Shown piece after piece: positions 38,751 to 64,000 of a stretch of 64,000 bases of DNA (within the stretch, counting starts at the first letter, position 1; each line of letters opens with the position of its first letter). The notes beneath the pieces were generated by a model. That model ran no database searches. It saw only the letters and a list, made by a program, of their open reading frames with translations, and was not told the origin of the DNA. The translations under genes and the position numbers were made by a program. This DNA is from Hypomesus transpacificus (lineage: Eukaryota; Chordata; Actinopteri; Osmeriformes; Osmeridae). Location: contig NW_025813837.1 of assembly GCF_021917145.1 (NCBI RefSeq), positions 2,824,091-2,888,090 on the forward strand, written 5' to 3'.

Positions 38751-41700
38751 TTCTTTGTCTGTATGCGCTTGTCTATGAGCATGTGTCTGTCTTGGAGTGT
38801 CTGTAAAGGTGTGATTACTGTAACCTTCCTTACTGACAACAGCTAAAAATAGTCTGCCTCCCTCTCTCTCTCTCTCTCCTCCCTCCATCTCATCCAATAT
38901 GGATTTCCTACAGTCTCTATGCCACCACATTCAGGCATGTGTACTGACAGGACATCATTCAAAGGGGGACATTCATATCTTGTCGGATCTCCTAGAAGAC
39001 ACTGATTATGTACGAATGCTGAGTAAACTCACCACAGGGAATCCTTCATGTCAAGATCTGCTGCACAGTTGAAGTCTGAAGACTTCTGGTTCTCTCGTGC
39101 TCTACTTGTACCTTAATCACAGAGATTAATCTGATATCTGGATACATGCCCCCCCCGGTGGGCAGCACTGTGTGAGTGCACATTGAAAAAGACGGAAGGA
39201 TTGCACAAGCAATTTCACTTGTACGGCACGATGAAGAGAGACACAGCACTTGTGCAGTGAGCTGAAATCAAAGCTGTGTCTGTCAGTGGAATTCTCTCGA
39301 CTGCATTAAAGCACAGTGCAAGAAAACTTGTTTATCCACACGAGAGCTCGCCTGATTCAACAGTCCCTAAGAGGGACTTACCAGACGGTTCTCCACAGCT
39401 ACACTGCCTCTCTCCTAGGAGCCTGGGTTTTTGAAATGACTGTTGTGAATGATGTCCTGTTTTGGAAGATGGAGTGGCTGAGAGGGGTTCTTCAGAACTG
39501 ATTCCAGATTGAATCACGTTCCATGTTGCGATATATTTAAATGGAGAGAAAAAAGAGCATCTTACCTGAGCGTGTTGTTCTGGAGGTATGTTCTGGTGCT
39601 AGGTTCAGGGAGGTGGGTTTTGATCCTGAAGATGTATAACCTGCTCTGCTATTTCATGTCTAACTTGTTCTCCAGGTATAAATTGATTTTTCTGTTGATC
39701 TCCGTTTTTTTAGTTCATCTAGTTCTCAGGAGAGGGACTACAGTACAGAAGACTCCCAAAAAAAAGGACACAATTATTTTCACTCAATGAATCCTATCAC
39801 CTGAAGAATCCATGTGTTTTTTGTCCTTACTCTCCCAATCTTCATTTTTTCTCTCTCTCTCTTCCTCTTTCCCTCCCTCCTCTTTGCCTGGTTGTCCAGG
39901 CGACAGACTCAGTGAGTGTCAGTTCTTTCACTTCCCAAGCAGCTCCTTTCTCTCATGGCTTTGTTCAGCCTCCTCTCCTGACTGGCTCACTGCAGGGACG
40001 GGCGCGGGGAGGGCAGCACAGCCCGCGCGTCACCAAGACTACAGACAGAGCGGAAAGATGCCTTGCGCTGCTTCACAGCGGAGCTCGGGAAAACGCTGGC
40101 TAGGCTCAAGCTTCACGAAGCGAATTATGTGTTTTATTCATGAATCTCTGGTCATGAGACAACAGCGAAGTCCCCCTTCGGTTTTATGAGGGTTGGGGTG
40201 GTACGGTCTGACCGGGACTCTCGGAGAGGGGGATCGTAACATAGAAACTGGATGCAGCGGGAGACGAGGTCGAGGCCGTATCATTCTAACCTCTGAATTG
40301 AGTCCATCATTATGGGGTGCATTTCTATAGTCACCGAGACATGCTAGTAACCGATAACCAAAGTATTCAAACTGGCTTACTGTCAAGAACTACAGCATAG
40401 CAAAATGGTTAATTCACAACATAAATTAGATTGGATATTAATTAGACTGTATAAACATGTCATTCCTTTTGTTATTTTGTCATCGATTTCAATACCGTTT
40501 TATAATGCTACACGGTGTGTTAATATAACATTTCGCAAAATATTTCGATATTCACCAACAGAAAAACTAAATATGGCACAATTTCCATCCATCATGTTGC
40601 CGAGTATCATCAGCATTTCATTCAAAAGTCAAAGTGCTTTATTTTTCAAATATTCAGAATGCCAATGTTATCTGGACAATAACAAGCAGGACTGGTATTA
40701 AGAGTCCTGATGGTTCCTCGTTGCAGGGGCCTGTGATAGATCTGGGGGAGAGTGAGTGAGACAGGCAGGGCCGAGAGAGGAGGCACAGCGAGTGCACGCG
40801 GTTAGTGTTGGTGTGACTAACACCTAAATCCATCTGCCTCTGTTTCATACTGGCCTCTTCATCCGCACTCGCACTGCTGAGGCAGCAAAACAGAAACCTA
40901 GCAATGACTAACCCACCTCCAGAACCCTCTGTTCCAGATTCATACCACGTCATAATCACAGGCCGAAGAGGCATTCCATACTGCATCGTGTGTGAATGAA
41001 GAGAATCTCCAAATACCCTCATATCCCACAGAGACAAAACAAACAACGCTCTTGTTTATTGAGTCCGTCCAGTTTGAACTCACTTCATTTAATCAACATG
41101 TATCACAAATATTGGCAGGCAAGCACTTTCAGGCAGTTGACAAAATATGACATATTAAACATAATTTACATTGAAATTATATGAAAAAACCACACAAATT
41201 GCAATCATTCAGACAAACAGGCATACAGTCACTCATGCATAAACATATCCTTCTTCTGCTGGAACACAGACTCCTGAATAATACACGCTGTACTTGCACT
41301 GACGATGACAACGTCAGGTGTCTTCCTGCGGTTGGTCCTTGGTGGCAGTCTGTTTAAGGCATGTCTTCCTCTGTTGTTAACCCCTTTCTCTTTTTCCCCC
41401 CGATATTTGGCTTCAAGAACAAACTAACACGTCAAATAATCTGGGTTCGAAACCCTTCCTAATTTACACAAGGAAAGGAGGTACTTGTACTTCTGAACAC
41501 ATCCACTACTAAGCCATGCTAGGGAGCTACAGATCATATATCAAGGGTTATATACTGAAGAGCAACAATTCCCTGTCTCTCTGCCTCAGATAGTTTGCCC
41601 ATGGCCTTGGCCTGAGCTCAGAGGAATTAGGGAGTCAACACTTCACAGAATTTAAGAGAAAATGAATCTACTATGATATGCGTGTTCACAAACTGCCCCT

Positions 41701-42545
41701 TGACGTCGCTCTCATGTCACCCTCCAATCAGTGCCTTTAATTCAGAGTTAGCTCTTGAACATCTCACGAGCCTCTCCTCTCGTTCAACGACTGTGTAAAA
41801 CAGGATGACCGCAAGCTTAACATTTGCAGAGTGGGGCTTCTAGGGCAGTGTTACCTCGTATATAAGGACGAATACTCCTACATAGTTAACAAACACAGTT
41901 CAACCGTCCACAGGGATTGGGATTGGGAGATTGGGGCAAATGATATGTAAACGTGATACTCGTCTATAGATTTGATGCTGCTCGGAACGTTGGTAGAAGA
42001 AAACAGTATCTGCTGACTAAGCATGATCATGTTGTTTTGAATCTTGGATTGTTGTTTATATCGACTGGCGGGTCCTCTTTCCAGCACATCCGACACAATG
42101 ACAGATTATGCAAATAGGACACATACACCGATGCACGTGGGTGACTTGTGCTCTGAAGTCATACATAGGGGAAAAACTCCAAATGGATCCCCACATTATA
42201 TATATATATCCATTTTCAACCACTATTTACCAAAAACTAGACCATGTAGACAGACATTGATGCTCTTGCGTTGTTTTTGATCTGGGGTGTCTCATCCACC
42301 TGGCTGAGGCCTTGTGGACCTGTGTGGCCTGAGTGTTCAGCTGATCTCCATTCCCAGAGACACAAGGATGGTCCCCATCCCTCGTCCAGGAGGCCAGGGG
42401 ACACACAGAGAGCACGGCTTGGTAGCTCACTACTACTGGTCAGTGACAGATCAATGGTATTGCCATACACGCGTTCTGGATCTGTAGACACACACACACG
42501 GTACACTCACACTGCTGTCAGAGGGGATTGGGCCGACGGCTCGGG

Positions 42546-51821
<9,276 letters not shown>

Positions 51822-51834
51822 TTCTCAGGTCTGG

Positions 51835-52445
51835 GCTGTAAAAAAAAGGGGTAAATGAGAGGGAAAGAGTTAGCCCCATTTAAGCTTACTCCCCTAATTG
51901 TTGCATGTACTTGGTTAAATTGATATGATAGGAAGGATCACCTCACTTATCAAGTGAATTAAAAAGGTAATTTGATTAACTCTACAGTCTCGATAATCCA
52001 AATATCACTTGATCAACCATAACATGCTACCTGCAGCACGAATCTCGGAATCCAACAAGAGCGAGCTAGACAGCATGCTGCATGCGGTACCACTGGAGTA
52101 TTATTAGATGACTATATATTTATCTAGCATGTACACGGCAGCTTGGTATCCGTGATATAAGCACAATTCAAACACAGTGAAGCTGGGAATACCATAACGT
52201 ACGAGTCAGTTAGCCAGCTCTAGACTAGCTATCTAGAGCTAGGTGATGTTAGCCTTGGTAGATTCAGGCTAAAATAGAGGGATGTGCCCAGTCAATTCCC
52301 AGAGCAGTTTCCTTACCGATGGATACACTTAAAATCGTTTCATTTATCCAATCAGACCGTCTTCACTTCATAATTAAGCTCTGGACTCTGTATGATACTA
52401 CATGGGCACCATCAACCGGTTTGTTGTGCTTCCAGTGTCATTGAA
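51835..52445 (-). promoter_or_regulatory. dnm1l 5' UTR exon and promoter region (probable)
   Basis: The ATG exon has an acceptor just upstream of its start (TTTTTTTACAG before CCCAGACC, border at 51835). A good donor (CCATCG then GTAAGG) ends a likely 5' UTR exon at 52317. The transcription start is probably near 52320-52445. No TATA box is evident. Confidence 0.6.
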
Positions 52446-53318
52446 AAGTGGGCAGAGTCCTACGTCATTCTCTAACAGGATGGTTGGTTATACTGTAAGC
52501 GTCTTGTACAGTCCACTATACTGATTGGTTGAAGTATCCTTCTATCATTATTTTAACATACTGGTCCACACCCAGTCCTCCTTCCGTGTCTGTCTTCTCT
52601 TGGTACCAGAACAGCCTTTTACCAACCTTTCTCACGATAGAAAATTAAAATACAATCGAATTAAAATGCTAGTTAGAATAACATTACCATCAACACAGGT
52701 TTATTTGGTTTATTTGTTTGCTTATAAACACAATATTTACATATAATACAATTATCACCAGCAACCAGAGAAAACAAGCATCACAATTTGTTTTTAAGAA
52801 AATTTTTTGGGGCTTTTTCAACTTTATTGTAATATTGACAGAAAATGTAGTGGGCGAGAGGATGTGGAGTAGGCCAGGATGGAATCGAACCCGGTCCCCT
52901 GTGTTCAAGCCGTAGCCTATATGGTACAATGAGCCACTGGGCTCGCATCACTAATCCTTTCAACAGACAACAATCATCCAACACTCATAAATAAGAAACT
53001 CCTAAAAAGCCACAGCTCCTGGAGTTTGTGTCTAGAGGCCTGACAGCTTCAGATCACCAGTCCAAAAGGGATTTTCTTGTACATCCACTTTCAGAAAACC
53101 AAAACATCCTATCAATTGACAAGGAATGTGTGGATATAAACAAACAGACTGTAATCTGGATGCCGTCTCGGGTTTACAATCAAACTTGAAATCTATCAGT
53201 GTACACTGACACCTCCATCAGACTCTTGTATTAATATCATTTGATTGCAGCTCCCTTGCTATGCCTTCTCCAATTCTACTGCTCTCCTGAACATCACATG
53301 ACCACATCGGAGGTGCTC
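52446..53318. other. Intergenic region between ubl4a 3' end and dnm1l 5' end
   Basis: Contains a minus-strand tRNA-derived SINE at about 52800-52950. The rest, up to 53318, includes the ubl4a 3' UTR. No coding exon is recognised. Confidence 0.6.
52800..52950 (-). mobile_element. tRNA-derived SINE (third family), minus strand
   Basis: In minus sense it has GAGCCCAGTGGCTCATTG, then a B box GGTTCGATTCC about 50 bp later, then a body ending AATAAAGTTGAAAAAGCC. It differs from the TGGCTGAGCGG and GCCCTGGTAGCTC families elsewhere in the window. Confidence 0.55.
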
Positions 53319-55122
53319 TCAGTCCATGTAGGAGGTGTCCATGCCGTCGCTGTCTGGGTGAAGCAGGCGTCCAGCCAGGCGCTCTATGTCATCCAGGCTC
53401 AGCTGGCGGAGGGCTCGTTCGTAATCCTGCAAGAGGAGCAAACACCATTTATCAAGGGTTGTGTAGTAGTAAGTAACCATATGGTTGTAAATACCTCCGG
53501 ATGAATGAACAATACTTTTATTCATTTTTATTAAACCTTTATTTAACCAGGCAAAATCATTAAGAACAAATTCTTATTTCCAGGGGGACGAAGGAAGAAA
53601 ATAAATATGGTTAAAAAGCACAACGGCACACAACCACAGCAATACAGACATACAGAAAAACAAGCAGGTTAAACAAAGCAGTATAAAATGTTATACTGGG
53701 TTACTTTTGAAGAGAAAATTACTGACTGGTGTAAAAAGAATAAGGCTAATAAGGAGTAGAGGCTAATGGGAGTCAGATGGCTGAGCGGTGATGGAGTCGG
53801 GCTAGTAATTAGAAGGTTGCCAGATCGATTCCCCGCCGTGCCAAAATGACGTTGTGCACTTCACCCTACTTGCCTTGGGGGGAATGTCCCTGTACTTACT
53901 GTAAGTCGCTCTGAATAAGAGCGTCTGCTAAATGACTAAATCGAAATGTAATAAACCAATGAGTGGAACTAGTACTCCAAAACAGGACTTATTTGCTTTT
54001 GGAGTGAGGGGTAAGAGGTTCACTATGCACTTCTCTGGTCATCAGACATACCTTAATAAGCTGCTCCTGCACCTTGGCTGCATCTGCAGGGCTGAAGTGT
54101 TTTGCCAGGACGGTGGACAGAGTTTGCCACACTCCACCGGGAGGATTTCTACTGCTGCTGGCTAGAGCCGGCCCACCCACCTTCTCCCCTGCTGGACGAA
54201 CCACCAGGTTCAGCTTGGCCTCAGGCCCAATGGCATAATCACTCAGTCTGTGTTCATCTGTGAAAAGATCATTGAACATTTTGAATAGCATAATAATATG
54301 TCAAATTAGATGCAGCAGCTGATGGATGGGTTATAACAGACACATCTTGGAGGGTGAGGGTTGGTACCTGCAAGAGCTTTTCCTTTATAAAGCAATCGCT
54401 GCTGATTGGCTGGTATATTCAGACGTTCAGACACCAAATCTTTCACTGTGGAAACTTTTTCATCTTCTGTGACCTACAAGGATGACATAGCCTCTAAGAT
54501 TAGATTAAATGTTTTCCGTTTAAGTGATCTGATCAGATGAACAGCTGAAAATCAGGTTATATTTCACCCTGCAGTACACCCAACATTGCACATAATCAAA
54601 CTACACACGATTTCATGTCCACGTTGTAACATCAGCAGCCTTGTAGTTACCCGATCAATCATTTAGATCGAACAAAACCAAAAACGGTTTACTTATCGGG
54701 CCAACCACCACATAATTGAAAGTGACAGTTTGTGAAGCCATCATCTAAGCGATGCATTGGACATGTGAATAGCACAATCAATTTAGCCAACCAATGTTGA
54801 CTTCGTTGCATCAGTGCGGTCACTTTTCACAGAGCCCTTCTTCGCAGTAAAGAATATGCGTGATGATTTTGGTACCTTCCAATTTAACTCATGGCTTCCA
54901 ACTATACAACAGCCCTTGTTAAATAGACAGCCAGTAACAATTTTTCAAAGGTAGTGTAACTAGCTAACTGTAATAAAACAACCAGACGTAGCAATGCATC
55001 ATCAAAGCACACAAGGAGCCACAGTAGTTAGCTTACTGTAGCTAGTTTTAGCTAAAAAACCGACTCTTGTTTACCTGTAGGTTGCATTCCTTTCCTTGAA
55101 GCGGTTTTACAGTGATAATCAT
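53319..55122 (-). CDS. ubl4a: Ubiquitin-like protein 4A (GET/BAG6 pathway)
   Basis: Cytosolic adaptor of the BAG6 complex that helps hand tail-anchored proteins to the GET/TRC40 pathway. Four exons in phase (55122-55075, 54473-54368, 54257-54052, 53426-53319) give 155 residues, against about 157 in mammals. Residues 1-75 form the ubiquitin-like fold: MIITVKPLQGKECNLQ, then LVSERLNIPANQQRLLYKGKALA, LSDYAIGPEAKLNLVVRP. The C-terminal TUGS/BAG6-binding part is GVWQTLSTVLAKHFSPADAAKVQEQL, DYERALRQLSLDDIERLAGRLLHP. There is no C-terminal diglycine, as expected for UBL4A. A SINE lies in intron 3. The gene is head-to-head with the PKG-like gene. Confidence 0.97.
53766..53950 (+). mobile_element. tRNA-derived SINE (TGGCTGAGCGG family)
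   Basis: GGGAGTCAGATGGCTGAGCGG head, B box CGATTCCCCG, tail AGTCGCTCTGAATAAGAGCG with AAATGTAA end. Antisense in ubl4a intron 3. Confidence 0.85.
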
Positions 55123-55833
55123 GTTGCTGTCGTTCCAACCCCTAACAACTAAAATACTATTAAACGCTATGCTACAACGTTTTAGCAAATGTATATATTT
55201 TGTTGATTCTCTGTCAACGGTAATTTTCTGTCAGCAATCCATTTCCTTATGCTCGTCGTGGACTAGACGTGTGCAGGGCTTCAGTGTTGAGATAGTAGCT
55301 TCATGGCTAGCTTTGTAAAATGTGATTACTGCCCCCTAGTGTTTGGAATAAGTCTGACAAATTGCAGCCCATGGTATGCATCCTTTGGCAATAAGGCTCG
55401 TCCATCCTGATAGAGCAGACATAGAAAGTTTATGTTATGAATTTAAATAGTTTCAGGGCTACGAAAACCACACGGTTATAGGCTCGGGGTAATAATACGT
55501 TGTTGTTGTCATTGTTCTATCTATATAGTGTTTACATGTTAGTTAACGGATTTAGTTCCATTCATTTATTCTTGCATAAAGTTTTAGTAAATCATATGTA
55601 TTCATTGTAAAGATGCACTGGGTTGAGTGGCGGAATAAGAATCCCCAGATGAGCTTTGAGACGACCGTCCTACGTCATCGCCGGAGTCTGCTTCGGCATT
55701 CAGTCCATTCAATAGTAGACTCAGTAAAGCAGGGTGTGTGTCGGCACCTGTCCGCTTGCTTCGGGAGAATACGGTTCTCCGTATGCCAGTGACACACGGT
55801 TGGATTTCACGTCGTTATCGTGGCCTCATAAAG
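55123..55833. promoter_or_regulatory. Shared head-to-head promoter region of ubl4a and the PKG-like gene
   Basis: ubl4a starts at 55122 on the minus strand. A probable 5' UTR exon of the PKG-like gene ends at 55833 with donor AAG/GTACTG, and the coding exon follows with an acceptor at 56125. The intervening 0.6-0.7 kb should contain both start sites. No TATA box or clear CpG island is visible. Confidence 0.5.
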
Positions 55834-56127
55834 GTACTGTAAATGATTTGGCTAATAATACAATGTACAACAAACGTGCACAGATATTAAGCGTAACATA
55901 CATCATTTTTTGATTGGATAGATTTGAACTAACTAATCCATCAGAACATTTTGGAAATAACAGTCGCCTTGCAAAAATATTTCATATTTCAATATTTCAT
56001 TTCATAATTCACAATAAAAGTATTGTATAATTAGTTTGTAATGTTATTCAAGACCATTGGAATAAACTTGTCTAAAGTGGGGATGTAGATAAAACAAAAC
56101 GTCTTCTGTCATAACCATTCCTCAGTA

Positions 56128-63890
<7,763 letters not shown>

Positions 63891-64000
63891 GTAAGACATA
63901 CTTGTATGTGGATTTGATTTGACAATCCACTATTCCTCAGACAGTGCAAATCACAAAACACACTGATACATTAATTACATTTCCTTGTATTTCCATTATT

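Larger units (their letters stand above)
35714..42545. other. Intergenic / disp3 5' region
   Basis: A 6.8 kb stretch between the first coding exon of disp3 and the dnm1l stop. The acceptor at 35713-35715 shows that disp3 has at least one upstream non-coding exon somewhere here, but I cannot place it. A GC-richer patch at 39985-40095 is one candidate. Repeats: 28-bp minisatellite (36815-37020), a C tract with CA repeat (37498-37545) and GT-rich sequence (38540-38745). The dnm1l 3' UTR occupies part of the right end; a minus-strand AATAAA lies at about 41055. Confidence 0.6.

Noticed and set aside
38537..38930. Cys/Val- or Thr/His-rich frames
   Set aside because: GT dinucleotide repeat on both strands.

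Overview
This is vertebrate genomic DNA, almost certainly from a teleost fish. It has large multi-exon genes with GT-AG introns, abundant CT and CA microsatellites, tRNA-derived SINEs whose tail is of the type common in fish, and a hAT DNA-transposon remnant. Coding exons were called by joining splice sites in consistent phase and comparing the predicted proteins with remembered vertebrate families. No search could be run.

Layout: (1) 1520-17690, plus strand: a bmp1/tolloid metalloprotease (19 coding exons, first exon upstream of the window). (2) 21702-35705, minus strand: disp3 (PTCHD2), a 12-pass dispatched/patched-family membrane protein in 20 coding exons, convergent with bmp1. Its 4.6 kb GC-AG intron holds a hAT remnant, a 2.5 kb 36-bp minisatellite and tRNA-like SINEs. 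(3) 35.7-42.5 kb: intergenic or disp3 5' region with minisatellites. (4) 42546-51821, minus strand: a dynamin-1-like (Drp1) mitochondrial fission GTPase in 16 coding exons. One small intron is almost entirely filled by a 2.5 kb near-perfect palindromic transposon. (5) 53319-55122, minus strand: ubl4a. (6) 56128-63890 and beyond, plus strand: a cGMP-dependent protein kinase with a PKG1-beta-type leucine zipper, head-to-head with ubl4a and running off the window.

The most notable points are these. The PKG-like gene has intact exons in perfect phase but lacks the catalytic DFG aspartate (GLG) and the VAIK lysine (Arg), and it has lost the phosphate-binding arginine of its first cGMP site. It therefore looks like a conserved pseudokinase. 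The dnm1l intron carries a palindromic element with a 6-bp target duplication and TAT...ATA ends, with the same transposase N-terminus in both arms. A 35-bp minisatellite next to a dnm1l exon multiplies that exon's own splice-donor sequence. disp3 contains a relic duplicated exon.

The genes do not form an operon. They are independent loci for extracellular matrix/BMP processing (bmp1), sterol or Hedgehog-related membrane function (disp3), mitochondrial fission (dnm1l), tail-anchored protein targeting (ubl4a) and cGMP signalling (PKG-like).
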